Below are positions 8,646-17,671 of a stretch of 37,896 nucleotides of DNA, in pieces. Within the stretch, counting starts at the first letter, position 1; each line of letters begins with the position of its first letter. The DNA is from Opitutaceae bacterium. GTDB taxonomy: Bacteria > Verrucomicrobiota > Verrucomicrobiia > Opitutales > Opitutaceae. The position numbers were made by a program, and so were the translations under genes. The notes beneath the pieces were generated by a model. That model saw only the letters and a list, made by a program, of their open reading frames with translations. It was not told the origin of the DNA and ran no database searches. The stretch covers positions 1-37,896 of the forward strand of contig PLTZ01000044.1 in the NCBI GenBank assembly GCA_003164715.1, read 5' to 3'.

Positions 8646-9551
8646 CTAGGTCCTGGACTTCCACCGTCCGTAGATCCCGCAGGGAAGCACCTTGCCGTCG
8701 CGCTGGATCGGAAGGCCGACCTCCCCGGCCGAGACGTCCCCGGGGAGGTCGTGGAGCAGCTGGGTGAGCAAGTTCGCGACGACCGTGGGCGAGAGCCGGG
8801 CCGTGTACGCATTGATGAGAAAGAAGAGCGGCTTGTCCGAGAGGAGGGCCCGGCATTCCCGCAGGAGCTCCCAGAGGTGGTCCTCGAGGCGCCAGAGCTC
8901 GCCCGTGCTCCCGCGGCCGTAGGTCGGGGGGTCCATGATGACCGCGTCGTAGCGCCGGCCGCGCTTCACCTCGCGCCGGACGAACTTGAGGCAGTCGTCG
9001 GCAATGTAGCGGACGGGCTTGTCCGCGAGGCCGCTCAGGGCGGCGTTCTCCTTGCACCACTTGACCATCCCCTCGGCTGCATCGACGTGGCAGACCGCAG
9101 CGCCCGCCGCCGCCGCCGCGCACGTCGCCGCTCCGGTGTAGCCGAACAGGTTGAGGACGCTCACGGGCCCGCCGGCGCCGCGCACCGACGCGTCGATCCA
9201 GTCCCAGTTGACCGCCTGCTCGGGAAACAGCCCGGTGTGCTTGAAGGAGGTGGGGCGTATCTTGAAGGTCAGGCCGAGCGCGTCGTACCGGATCTCCCAG
9301 TGCTCGGGCAGGGGCCTGCGGAACTCCCACCGGCCCCCGCCGGCCTCGCTGCGGTGGTAGAACCCGTCCCAGTGCTCCCAGCGGGCCCCGGGCTCCGCCC
9401 CCTGGCGGGGCCAAAGGACCTGCGGGTCGGGGCGCACGAGGGTGTACGGGCCCCAGCGCTCCAGCTTCATCCCCTCGCCGCAGTCGACGAGTTGGTAGTC
9501 GCGCCACCGGTCGGCTACAAGGAGGGGCGGTCTATGCACGGCAAGGGACAT
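8646..9551 (-). CDS. RlmI/RlmK-type class I SAM-dependent methyltransferase
   Basis: The protein is 301 residues from ATG 9549-9551 (MSLAVHRPP), preferred because the 51 additional upstream codons in frame look non-coding. SAM-binding motif I is VLNLFGYTGAAT at 132-143. The catalytic-loop motif DPPTYGRG is at 207-214, and KHTGLFPEQAVNWDW precedes the fold as in RlmI/RlmK-like 23S rRNA methyltransferases. No clear N-terminal PUA domain is seen, so it is a compact relative and the RNA substrate is unproven. It is first in the methyltransferase-SIS-kinase unit, 22 nt ahead of the SIS gene, and divergent from the DUF481 gene. Confidence 0.85.
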   Translation of the reverse strand: MSLAVHRPPLLVADRWRDYQLVDCGEGMKLERWGPYTLVRPDPQVLWPRQGAEPGARWEHWDGFYHRSEAGGGRWEFRRPLPEHWEIRYDALGLTFKIRPTSFKHTGLFPEQAVNWDWIDASVRGAGGPVSVLNLFGYTGAATCAAAAAGAAVCHVDAAEGMVKWCKENAALSGLADKPVRYIADDCLKFVRREVKRGRRYDAVIMDPPTYGRGSTGELWRLEDHLWELLRECRALLSDKPLFFLINAYTARLSPTVVANLLTQLLHDLPGDVSAGEVGLPIQRDGKVLPCGIYGRWKSRT

Positions 9552-9737
9552 CGGGTCGGGTTCGCCCCTGAGGCAATCGCCGCCCGCCCCCCATGTAAAG
9601 ACGCGAGCGGCGCCGGCGGACGCGCCAGGATCCCCAAGATATTCTGAACTCAGTATTTGACTGCCTGTCGCACTTACTCTGCGATTTCGCGCTTTTCCCT
9701 TCATCGATAGCGCACACTGAAAACAGCAATCAACATC

Positions 9738-10790
9738 ATGGCATTCCCTAAACTCGCCCGAATCAGCATGTGCGCGGCCCTGTGCTGTGCGCTTCGGCTC
9801 TCCGCTGACGTCGTGGAGACAAAGAACGGGGCCCGTCTCGTCGGCAAGATCACCTCCATCAAAAACGTGATCGTCACGCTCAACACCGACTACGCCGGCG
9901 AGCTCAAGATCAAGCAGGACCAGGTGACGTCGATCACGACCGACAACCCCGTGGCCGTGAAGCTTGGGGACGGCTCGGTCGTCGTGGGCGTCATTTCCGC
10001 GCCTGAGGCGAACAAGCAGCGGATCACCAACCCGGAGAAGTCGGTCGACTTCGTCCTTAGCAGCATCCGGTCGTCGTGGGCGGTGGGCGAGGAGGATCCC
10101 GACGTGGTCTTCCGGCGCCGGAAGTGGAGCTACGAGGCCTCGGTCGACATCAACGGCCGCAGCGGCACCCAGAAACAGCTCACGACGGGCTACGCCTTCC
10201 GCGCGAAGCTCACGGGCCCGGATGATACGTTGCAGTACTACACGAACTACCTGCGGCAGGAGACCGAGGGCCAGGTGTCCGCCGACCAGTTCAAGGCGGG
10301 TGTGGACTACGCCGACACCATCAACGACGGGAAGACCTGGTACGTGAGGGACGAGGGAGGCTTTGACCGGGTGGCCGACATCAAGATCTACGATGTGGCG
10401 GCCGCCGGATTCGGCTACGACTTCATCAAGACGAAGGACCAGGTGTTTACGGGCCGCGTGGGGCTCTCGTACCGCTACGACGAGTACACGACGCCGGACA
10501 CCTCGAACCTGAGCTCAGCCGGCGCCGACCTTGGTCTGATGTACGGCCTGAAATTCAAGAACTCGGACCTTTCCGACAAGATCGCGTTTGTCCCGGCGTT
10601 CCAGGACCTCGGCAACTTCGTCCTCACGCACGAATTCGCGTACAACGTGCCGATCGACAAGGCCCGCTGGAAACTGAGCATGGGCGTTGCGAACAACTAC
10701 TACAGCCGGCCTCCTGTGGGGACGGTCGACAAGCTCGACACGCTGTACTTCGCGAGGCTCGTCTTGTCGTGGGGAGCCACCCCCCCCTGA
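9738..10790 (+). CDS. DUF481 family outer-membrane-type protein
   Basis: The 350-residue protein begins with a signal peptide (about residues 1-23). Two short SH3-like beta repeats follow (ETKNGARLVGKI and VKLGDGSVVVGVI, about 27-75). A long region from about 120 has alternating hydrophobic and aromatic strands ending in LYFARLVLSWGATPP. This layout matches DUF481 (YdiY-type) proteins, which are predicted beta-barrels of the outer membrane with unknown substrates. It is monocistronic, with divergent and convergent neighbours. A weak TTGACT hexamer lies at 9657-9662, but no good -10 could be matched, so no promoter is called. Confidence 0.85.
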   Translation: MAFPKLARISMCAALCCALRLSADVVETKNGARLVGKITSIKNVIVTLNTDYAGELKIKQDQVTSITTDNPVAVKLGDGSVVVGVISAPEANKQRITNPEKSVDFVLSSIRSSWAVGEEDPDVVFRRRKWSYEASVDINGRSGTQKQLTTGYAFRAKLTGPDDTLQYYTNYLRQETEGQVSADQFKAGVDYADTINDGKTWYVRDEGGFDRVADIKIYDVAAAGFGYDFIKTKDQVFTGRVGLSYRYDEYTTPDTSNLSSAGADLGLMYGLKFKNSDLSDKIAFVPAFQDLGNFVLTHEFAYNVPIDKARWKLSMGVANNYYSRPPVGTVDKLDTLYFARLVLSWGATPP

Positions 10791-10800
10791 CGCGGGGCCC

Positions 10801-11418
10801 TCAGGTCCCGTAGAGCCGGTCGCCGAAATCCCCGAGGCCCGGCAGGATGTATTTGCGCTCGTTGAGCGCCCGGTCGAGCACGCCGACGTGGACCGAGGCG
10901 TCGGGGTGGTGCCGCGTGACCTCCGCGACGCCCTCCGGCGCCGCGATGATGCAGACCAGCCGGGGCGCCACGGCGCCGTTGCGCTTGACGACGTCGAGCG
11001 CCTGCGTCGCGGAGCCCCCGGTCGCGAGCATAGGGTCGACGACAAAGACCCGCCGGCCCGCCAGCGGCGGCAGCTTGCAGTAGTAGCTCCGCGCGACCGC
11101 GGTCACATGGTCGCGCTCGAGGCCCACGTACCCGACGCTCACCTCCGGGAAGACGTCCAGGAAGGGCTGCACCATCGACACGCCGGCGCGCAGGATCGCG
11201 ACCACGACGATGGGCTGGTGCCCCAGGACGTGTCCGATGGTGGCCTCAAGCGGCGTCTCGATCGGCCTCTCCTCGGTCGCGAGGTCGCGCGTCGCGTCGA
11301 ACGCGAGCATGAGCGTCAGCTGGTAGGCGAGGGTCCGGAAGGTCGCCGGCTTCGTCGTCTTGTCGCGCAGGTGCGTGAGGATATGGTCAGCCAGGGGGTG
11401 TTCGAGCAGGCGCAGCAT
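10801..11418 (-). CDS. upp: Uracil phosphoribosyltransferase
   Basis: Upp converts uracil and PRPP to UMP in pyrimidine salvage. The 205-residue length is typical. The PRPP-binding loop DPMLATGGSA lies at 128-137, AILRAGVSM around 74-82 forms the flexible loop region, and the C-terminus PGLGDFGDRLYGT is the uracil-binding signature. It starts 7 nt after the deoxyribosyltransferase-like gene. That gene could liberate free pyrimidine bases, so the pair makes sense as a salvage module. Confidence 0.96.
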   Translation of the reverse strand: MLRLLEHPLADHILTHLRDKTTKPATFRTLAYQLTLMLAFDATRDLATEERPIETPLEATIGHVLGHQPIVVVAILRAGVSMVQPFLDVFPEVSVGYVGLERDHVTAVARSYYCKLPPLAGRRVFVVDPMLATGGSATQALDVVKRNGAVAPRLVCIIAAPEGVAEVTRHHPDASVHVGVLDRALNERKYILPGLGDFGDRLYGT

Positions 11419-11425
11419 AGGCGGA

Positions 11426-12118
11426 TCAAAGCAGGTCCCTCTGGACCTTTCGCTCGAGGTGGTGCTCGAACTCCCGGCGCAGCGCCTTCTCCTTGCCCCG
11501 GAGCCCCGGCATCATCGGAAGCCAGTTGTAGATCTCCTCGCGCAGGTGCCGCGGCATCGCCGGGGAAAGCTCGCGGACGCGGTCGAACGCCCGGACGGCG
11601 GCGGCGGCGATGTCGTCGCACATCCGCTGCGCGTCGGCCGAGCTGTGCTGGCCGGCGAGGCGGATCACCTCGTCCATCTTGCGGTGGCGCCTCTTCAGGA
11701 TGGCCTTGTAGGCGCCCAGGCCGTCCAGCACGATCGTTGCCGTGCGCGGGTAGTAGTTGGCCATCGGGTTCCACAGCGACGCCCGGGTGCCCGCCCCGCG
11801 GCGGTCGCTGCGCAGGATCACGGACGGGATGTCGGCGAACTTCGCGATCATGAACTCGGCCACGGTCCCGCTGTCCAGGTCGGGGCCGTCAAAGCTGAAG
11901 AGCGCCAGGTCGCACCCCACGAGCGAGCGGATGTGGTGGTCGCGGATCGTGCGCGGGGTCGTGCCCCTCGGGTCGAAGTCCTGGGGAAGGGCGCACAGGT
12001 ACCTGCCGTGCGACTTCTCGTAGATGGCCTCGGCGAGGTACGCGTTCCCGATGAGGTGCTTTAGGTTGAAGATCTCGCCTGCAAAGAATACGTCGAGGCT
12101 GCGCTGGGGCTTCTTCAT
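11426..12118 (-). CDS. Nucleoside 2-deoxyribosyltransferase-like protein
   Basis: The 230-residue protein starts with the Rossmann-like strand DVFFAGEIFN and contains DLALFSFDGPDLDSGTVAEF (about 70-89), where Glu88 sits at the nucleophile position of the nucleoside 2-deoxyribosyltransferase family (PF05014). Such enzymes cleave or exchange the N-glycosidic bond of deoxynucleosides or nucleotides. The C-terminal 100 residues are helical and extend beyond the short lactobacillal enzymes, so substrate and reaction may differ (a 5'-phosphate hydrolase such as DNPH1 is a possible relative). It overlaps nothing and is 7 nt upstream of upp and 72 nt downstream of the acylase gene, consistent with nucleobase salvage. 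Confidence 0.72.
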   Translation of the reverse strand: MKKPQRSLDVFFAGEIFNLKHLIGNAYLAEAIYEKSHGRYLCALPQDFDPRGTTPRTIRDHHIRSLVGCDLALFSFDGPDLDSGTVAEFMIAKFADIPSVILRSDRRGAGTRASLWNPMANYYPRTATIVLDGLGAYKAILKRRHRKMDEVIRLAGQHSSADAQRMCDDIAAAAVRAFDRVRELSPAMPRHLREEIYNWLPMMPGLRGKEKALRREFEHHLERKVQRDLL

Positions 12119-12190
12119 GGGCGCGTGGGCCTCACACTAAGCCGCGAAGGCCCCGTCCGGACAATGCAATTCACTTGGGGCTTGGGCTCC

Positions 12191-14599
12191 TCAGGGCGCG
12201 AGTTCGAGGGTGTGCTCCGCCCTGCCGGGCAGGAACGGCGTGGGATCGCCGCGGACCCAGGCCTCGTGGCCCGCCCTGAAGTACGGGGAGAGGGGGTTCG
12301 AGCACTGGCCCCCCGGCATGTTGAAGAGGCCGGCGTCCTCGTGGCCGGGCGACACGACGAAGCGCTCGCTGGCGCCGAAGTTGGGGTGCTGAATCCGCGG
12401 CATGTTGGAGTCCCCGGGGAGCGGGTCGACTGGCATCGCGAGCCATGTGGCGGCCCAGCGGGGCAGGAACCGCGCGAACGGGTGCTCGATTCTCGCCGCG
12501 TTCAGCGTCCCCCAGGTGGCGGTCCCGAGGTTGTTGCCGGCCTCCCTGTACGAGCGGGCCACGTCGTCCGCTGCGGCCACCAGCAGGTCGTCCCACGTGG
12601 CGAAGGAGGGATCCAGGAGACGCACGGGCCTCGTCCGCAGTATCGTCTCGATCGCCTGCTCGTAGTTGAACCGGGTCCAGGTGAAGCCGGGGTCCCGCTC
12701 GAGGCACGGCGCAAAGATCGGATCGAGGATGCGCCGCACGACCGCGAGCCGGAAGGCGCGGACGACCCCGTAGCTGACCGAGCCGGCGTCCGCCCGGCCC
12801 TCCCACTTCTGAGAGGCCCCAAGGAGCGCCGCCCGCGCCGGCTTCCCCGAGACCACCTCCCCGCGGAGCGTGTCGATCAGCAGGGCGTGCCATTTCTCGA
12901 GGAGGACGGCCCGGTCGTCCAGCTGCACCGACAAGAGGTCCGCCGGCTGGACCGGCCGGGATCCGCCCAGCAGCGCGCCCAGGTCGTCCTGGATCTGGCG
13001 GGCGCGGGCCGCCATGTCATAGCCCGAGTCCCCGACGGCCTCCAGAGCCTTCCCGCCGACCGTCCTGTTGTTGGCGGTCCAGAGGATCCCCTCCGCGGGC
13101 GAGACGACCGAGGGGACTTCGCCGGACGCGAGGTATCCCTCCCACCTGCGGTCGCCGAAGCTCCATGAGACCGGCAGGCGGCCGTCGTAGCCCACGCGCT
13201 TCGGCAGGAACCCGGCGACGGTCCAGGCGATCTGCCCGATCGAGTCCGCTACGACGAAGTTCTGGGCGGGGAGGCCCATGTGGTGGGCGATCGCGACGGC
13301 CTCGCGGGCGCTTGCGGCGTCCTCGAGGTCCATGATGTCGAGGTTGGTGGCGGCGGGATCATCCTCAGTCCAGTGGTACACGAGCTGCCTGCCCTCGCCG
13401 GCTTCGCCGACGACGGGTCCCCAGACGGTCCAGTCGAAGTCCATCGAGACGGGCTTGGAGCCCCTCACCGCCACGGCCTCGGTCCGCTTTTCATACGGCA
13501 GGAGTCCCTTCGCCTTCGGCCCGTGGTAAAGCGCGGGGGAGATGCTCGGATCCACGACCAGCAGGTCCCCCGTGCCGGCATTCGAGTTCGTGAAGCCCCA
13601 GGCGATCCTTCCGGTGCTTCCGGCGACCAGCGTGGGCGAACCGGGCAGCGTCACGCCGGTCTCGCTGTGCCCGGGCCACCTGAGCGACATGCGGTACCAG
13701 ATGTTCGGGACGCCGAGGTGGAGGTGCATGTCGTTCGCGACCAGCGCCCCGCCGCCGTCCGCGCGCACCCCTGCAACCGCGAAGCTGTTCGAGCCCGGCG
13801 TTTCGCGGTCGCCCCAGGGGGGGGCGCCGGCCCGCATTGCCGCGGCGGGCGCCGCGGCGCGGCCGCGCACGTCGAGTTCGGAGGCGGGGGGAATCGGGGC
13901 CGCGGGGAGCACGCTCCCGTCGAGGGCGGCGTCCTGCGGGTTTAACAGGGGGGCGAAGAACGCGAGCGACGCGGGGCCCAGCTCGTTGCGGACGGCGGCG
14001 AGCGACCGGTGGTAGCGCCCTGTGGGCTCCTGGAGGTCGAGCGTCATGGCGAACGTGATGAGGATGCTGTCCTCGGGGGTCCACGGCTGCGGCTCCGACC
14101 GCAGGACTGCATACTCCCACGGCTTCGCGCCGAGGGCCCGCAGGCCCGCGTTCACCCCGTCCGCGTAGGCGCCGACGAGCGCCCTGCGCTCGGGGCGCTC
14201 CCGCTCGAGGACCAGCCGCGCGACCTTCCTGAATCCGTGCATCCTGGCCTCCCGGTCCAGGGGAAGCGCGGCCTTCCCGAAAAGCTCGGAGAGCTCGCCT
14301 GCGCCCCTGCGCCGCAGGACGTCCATCTGGAAGAACCGGTCCTGGGCGTGGAGCCATCCGGTGGCGCGTGCGACGTCGATACGGCTCCCTGCGGTGACGG
14401 TGGGCACCCCGAGCGCGTCGCGGGCGACCGTTGCGGGGGACGCGAGGCCGCGCAGCTCCGAGGTCCCGTCAAGCCTCGGAAGGCACGCGGCGATCCGGCC
14501 TCGCAGCCACAGCCCTGCGCCCGCGGCGGCCACCGCCGCCACGGCGCAAACGATTCCGAGGGCCGCGAGGGCGCGCCTGGATGCGGAGCGGACGCTCAT
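12191..14599 (-). CDS. Penicillin acylase family protein (Ntn-hydrolase, S45)
   Basis: The 802-residue precursor has an N-terminal hydrophobic segment (about 11-32) that could be a signal peptide or membrane anchor. An alpha-chain region with GWLHAQDRFFQMD follows. The self-cleavage site is TPGSNSF: Ser270 would become the N-terminal nucleophile of the beta chain, and Asn271 and the following VAG fit the family. These enzymes hydrolyse amide bonds of beta-lactams or acyl-homoserine lactones, or other N-acyl compounds. The true substrate cannot be read, and acyl-homoserine lactone quenching is only a possibility. Its start overlaps the gluconokinase stop by 4 bp, so it is translationally coupled in a six-gene unit. 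Confidence 0.9.
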   Translation of the reverse strand: MSVRSASRRALAALGIVCAVAAVAAAGAGLWLRGRIAACLPRLDGTSELRGLASPATVARDALGVPTVTAGSRIDVARATGWLHAQDRFFQMDVLRRRGAGELSELFGKAALPLDREARMHGFRKVARLVLERERPERRALVGAYADGVNAGLRALGAKPWEYAVLRSEPQPWTPEDSILITFAMTLDLQEPTGRYHRSLAAVRNELGPASLAFFAPLLNPQDAALDGSVLPAAPIPPASELDVRGRAAAPAAAMRAGAPPWGDRETPGSNSFAVAGVRADGGGALVANDMHLHLGVPNIWYRMSLRWPGHSETGVTLPGSPTLVAGSTGRIAWGFTNSNAGTGDLLVVDPSISPALYHGPKAKGLLPYEKRTEAVAVRGSKPVSMDFDWTVWGPVVGEAGEGRQLVYHWTEDDPAATNLDIMDLEDAASAREAVAIAHHMGLPAQNFVVADSIGQIAWTVAGFLPKRVGYDGRLPVSWSFGDRRWEGYLASGEVPSVVSPAEGILWTANNRTVGGKALEAVGDSGYDMAARARQIQDDLGALLGGSRPVQPADLLSVQLDDRAVLLEKWHALLIDTLRGEVVSGKPARAALLGASQKWEGRADAGSVSYGVVRAFRLAVVRRILDPIFAPCLERDPGFTWTRFNYEQAIETILRTRPVRLLDPSFATWDDLLVAAADDVARSYREAGNNLGTATWGTLNAARIEHPFARFLPRWAATWLAMPVDPLPGDSNMPRIQHPNFGASERFVVSPGHEDAGLFNMPGGQCSNPLSPYFRAGHEAWVRGDPTPFLPGRAEHTLELAP

Positions 14600-15549
14600 G
14601 CGAGGCCGAGGGTTTCGAGTATCCCTTTGACCAATAGATCAGGCGCAGCCAACGCGTCCAGCGCGAGCGCGTCCAGCGGCTCCTCGAGTGCCTCGAACTG
14701 CGACCCGAGGAGCCCCTCCTTCATGAAATGCCCGGTGCGGGCGCGCAGACGCCCCTCGATGGCCTCGCGGGTTCCCTTCAGGTGCACGAACCGAACATGG
14801 GCGGGGTCGGGCGCGAGCGCGAGGCGGTATGCGAGCCTCAATGCGGAACAGGCGACGACGACCTTGGCGCCCCGGGGCATGCGCGCATTTATCGAGGCGT
14901 GCACGGCCTCGAGCCAGGGCGCCCGGTCGGCGTCGCCGAGGGGCGTTCCGGCGGACATCTTGGCGATGCTGGCGGCGGGGTGGAGGGTGTCGGCCTCCAG
15001 GAACTCCCAGCCGAGCGCCGTGGCGAGGGCGCCCCCGACAGTCGTCTTCCCGCAGCCCGAGACCCCCATGACGATGATCACCGAGAGCGGGTGGGGCTCC
15101 CATGAGCGTGTGGCCCCAGGCGGGCGGCCCTCGTCGACATCAAAGAGCTCGCACATGGTCTGGGGATCCGCGCCGCCGAGGCCGGACTCGGCCACCCGCT
15201 TATGCAGCAGGTCACTCAGGTCGTCGCGCCAGCCGATCTTCGTCATGAAGCGGTTCCAGATAAGGCAGTCCTCGTCGCTCCTCGGGACCCCGCGGGCGTG
15301 CGCCCAGGCGAGGATCTCCTCGTCGCATCCGCCCGCCAGCGCCCGCCCGCGCAGGTCGCTGTAGGAGACGCCAAGGAACCGGCAGCAGCGCGCGTCGAAA
15401 AGCCGCGGCCTCGCCTCGCCGAGGTTGTCCTGGTACTCGGGCGGAAGCGCGCCGCGGGCCTGCAGGCGGAGCTTGTCGAGCATCCGGCCGAAGACGACGA
15501 TGCGGCCGACCTTGGCGTGTGGGCTTCTCAGTCCGACGATGCGTGGCAT
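14596..15549 (-). CDS. gntK: DUF5069-gluconokinase fusion protein
   Basis: The 317-residue protein has two parts. Residues about 1-150 resemble DUF5069 (LDKLRLQARGALPPEY, DARCCRFLGVSYSDLR, GCDEEILAWA, DEDCLIWNRFM), a small domain of unknown function that I associate with Verrucomicrobiota and Planctomycetes. Residues about 155-317 are a GntK-type gluconokinase with Walker A GVSGCGKT at 162-169. It carries the diagnostic DTLHPAASIAKMSAGTPL and DADRAPWLEAV, with Ala where Asn is usual in the LHPxxN motif. The kinase makes 6-phosphogluconate from gluconate for the pentose phosphate or Entner-Doudoroff route. The single uninterrupted frame makes a sequencing fusion unlikely. It starts 20 nt after the small membrane protein and overlaps the acylase by 4 bp. 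Confidence 0.88.
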   Translation of the reverse strand: MPRIVGLRSPHAKVGRIVVFGRMLDKLRLQARGALPPEYQDNLGEARPRLFDARCCRFLGVSYSDLRGRALAGGCDEEILAWAHARGVPRSDEDCLIWNRFMTKIGWRDDLSDLLHKRVAESGLGGADPQTMCELFDVDEGRPPGATRSWEPHPLSVIIVMGVSGCGKTTVGGALATALGWEFLEADTLHPAASIAKMSAGTPLGDADRAPWLEAVHASINARMPRGAKVVVACSALRLAYRLALAPDPAHVRFVHLKGTREAIEGRLRARTGHFMKEGLLGSQFEALEEPLDALALDALAAPDLLVKGILETLGLA

Positions 15550-15569
15550 GGGCTTAAGGCGGCTTCGCC

Positions 15570-15842
15570 TCAGTCCCGAAGGAGGTACACCGCCGTGCAG
15601 AGTGTTGCAAAGACAATGGTTGGGGCGATCACCCAGAGCGCGTTGACCGGAACGTGGTAGCGGTCGAACAGCCAGGCGACCGCGACGCTCTTGACCAGGA
15701 TCAACCCCCAGCAGATCGCAAAGAGGCGCTCGACGCGCGCATTCCTCGGCGTCCGCGCACGGACCTTCACCTCGCGCACGAAGCCGCGTTCGTAGTCGGC
15801 GGACGCGCGGCGGTTGATGAGTCTGACGAGATCGGCGAACAT
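15570..15842 (-). CDS. Small two-helix membrane protein, unknown function
   Basis: I set the start at ATG 15840-15842 (MFADLVRLINRR), giving 90 residues. The open frame extends 48 codons upstream but overlaps malQ and is proline/arginine-rich there. Residues 1-38 are charged and predicted cytoplasmic (ADYERGFVREVKVRAR). Two hydrophobic helices follow at about 39-58 and 68-88, ending in YLLRD. I recognise no family. It sits between malQ (43 nt upstream) and the gluconokinase fusion (20 nt downstream) and is presumably co-transcribed. Confidence 0.65.
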   Translation of the reverse strand: MFADLVRLINRRASADYERGFVREVKVRARTPRNARVERLFAICWGLILVKSVAVAWLFDRYHVPVNALWVIAPTIVFATLCTAVYLLRD

Positions 15843-15885
15843 GGGGGTGGGGTCCGCCGGAAGGTACGCCAGCACTCCTCCGCGC

Positions 15886-17469
15886 TCAAACCGCGGGGAG
15901 CGGATTCCCAGGGGCTTCGGCCTCCGGGGGGGCCCGCCCGGTGAGCGCGGCGAGCTCGGCCAGGTACTTGGCGGTGCCCGAGGCAAAGAGGCGCTCCACG
16001 TCGCCCTCCGCGAGCCTCCAGCGCCAGTTTCCCTCCGGCTTGCCCGGCGAGTTGAGGCGGGCCTCCGAGCCGAGGCTCAGGATGTCCTGCATCGGGATGA
16101 CTGCGATCCTGCTCACGGACGCGTACGCGGAGCGAATGAAGTCCCAGCCGACCTCGCGCCCGTCGACCCGCAGGTAGCGCCGCACGTGGTCGCGGGTCGC
16201 CTCGCCGGCCGAGGCGTACCAGCCGAGCGTCGTGTCGTTGTCGTGCGTCCCGGGATAGACGACCCCGTTGGGCACCAGGTTGTGCGGCAGGTAGGGGTTC
16301 TTCGCGTTGCCGCCGAACGCGAACTGGAGGACCGCCATCCCCGGCAGCCCGGTGTCCCTGAGGAGCTTCTCGACGGAGGGGGTCAGGAGCCCGAGATCCT
16401 CCGCGACGATCCTCGCGTCCGGAAACACCGCGCTCACCGAGCGGAAGAAGTCCAGTCCGGGACCCGGCCGCCACTCGCCCGTCCTGGCGTTCGTCGCGGG
16501 AAGGGGAATCCTCCAGTACGCGTCGAAGCCGCGGAAGTGGTCGATCCGGACGACGTCGCACAGGTCGAATGAGGCCCGCAGGCGCTGCTTCCACCAGGCA
16601 TAGCCGTCGGCCCGGTGAATCTCCCACCGGTAGAGCGGGTTGCCCCAGAGCTGGCCGTCCGCCGAGAAATAATCGGGGGGCACGCCGGCCACGGCGATCG
16701 GCCGCCCGTCGGCGCCGAGTTCGAAGAGCTCGGGCCGGGCCCAGGCGTCCGCCGAGTCCGCCGCGACAAAGATGGGGAGGTCCCCGATGATGCCGATCCC
16801 GCGCTTGCGGGCTGCGGCCCTTATCCCGCGCCATTGGGAGAAGAACGCGTACTGGTAGAACTGGTGCGCCGCCACCTCGTCGCGAAGCCGCGCGCGGAGG
16901 GAGGACGGCACCCCCGAGTATGAGCGCACATTCGCCGGCCACTCCCACCAGGCGCGCCCGCCGAAGCTGTCTTTAAGGGCGCGGAAGAGGGCGTAGGGCT
17001 CGAGCCAACGCGCCTGGGCCGCCTTGAACTCCACGAAGCCCTCGGGCCCAAGTGCAGGGGACCCGGCGACCCGGTGGCGCTCAAAGGCGCGGCGCAGCAG
17101 CGGCCACTTGGCCTTATAGAGAGCCCCGAAGTCGACGGCGCCCCGTCCCTGGAGGGCCAGGGGCGCCACCTCGGCTGCGCTCAGCAGCCTCCGGGCGACC
17201 AAGTCCTGGAGGTCTATCAGGTAGGGGTTGCCGGCAAAGGCGGAGAAACACTGGTAGGGGGAGTCGCCGTAGCCCGTCGGCCCGAGCGGGCAGACCTGCC
17301 ACCACGACATCGCGGAGGCCTCGAGGAAGTCGAGGAACCGCACGGCCGCGCTGTCCAGGGTCCCGATCCCCTGGCGGCCCGGCAGGCTCGTGGGGTGCAG
17401 AAGGACCCCGGCTGACCTCGCGGACAGCCAATTGAACAAGGTTTCGGCCGCGGCCGGACGTGGTGTCAT
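15886..17469 (-). CDS. malQ: 4-alpha-glucanotransferase
   Basis: MalQ (GH77) disproportionates malto-oligosaccharides or glycogen-derived chains. The 527-residue protein has the typical short bacterial length and the opening SAGVLLHPTSLPGRQGIG. The three catalytic acids are visible: Asp310 in VVRIDHFRGF, Glu357 in RIVAEDLG and Asp412 in YPGTHDND, each offset by the same 17 residues from Thermus aquaticus MalQ. GYGDSPYQCFSAFAGNPYLI is the expected donor-site loop. It is the first gene of the six-gene minus-strand unit and is divergent from the DUF3016 gene, so its promoter should lie in 17470-17671. Confidence 0.96.
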   Translation of the reverse strand: MTPRPAAAETLFNWLSARSAGVLLHPTSLPGRQGIGTLDSAAVRFLDFLEASAMSWWQVCPLGPTGYGDSPYQCFSAFAGNPYLIDLQDLVARRLLSAAEVAPLALQGRGAVDFGALYKAKWPLLRRAFERHRVAGSPALGPEGFVEFKAAQARWLEPYALFRALKDSFGGRAWWEWPANVRSYSGVPSSLRARLRDEVAAHQFYQYAFFSQWRGIRAAARKRGIGIIGDLPIFVAADSADAWARPELFELGADGRPIAVAGVPPDYFSADGQLWGNPLYRWEIHRADGYAWWKQRLRASFDLCDVVRIDHFRGFDAYWRIPLPATNARTGEWRPGPGLDFFRSVSAVFPDARIVAEDLGLLTPSVEKLLRDTGLPGMAVLQFAFGGNAKNPYLPHNLVPNGVVYPGTHDNDTTLGWYASAGEATRDHVRRYLRVDGREVGWDFIRSAYASVSRIAVIPMQDILSLGSEARLNSPGKPEGNWRWRLAEGDVERLFASGTAKYLAELAALTGRAPPEAEAPGNPLPAV

Positions 17470-17572
17470 TGCGGTTCATCTTGTCCGGGAGCCCGCCGGG
17501 GCGAAGCCCAAAAAAGCCCTCCCGGGCCGGGTGGGGGTGCGGACCCCGGCGGCCCAATTCCGGCCTTTGTTG

Positions 17573-17601
17573 TGGAAAACATGGGCTTCAGGGGCTATAT
17601 T
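17573..17601 (+). promoter_or_regulatory. Candidate sigma70-like promoter for the DUF3016 gene
   Basis: TGGAAA (-35, four of six consensus bases) and TATATT (-10, five of six) are separated by 17 bp in the divergent malQ/DUF3016 gap. The implied leader is about 65 nt. The A/T-rich TATATT stands out in this GC-rich DNA. This is pattern recognition only. Confidence 0.4.
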
Positions 17602-17671
17602 TCGGCCTTCCTTGGGACGAAAGACCCGGAAGCTGAAGGAACCCGAGACCGCCATCCAAATCCCAACGACC

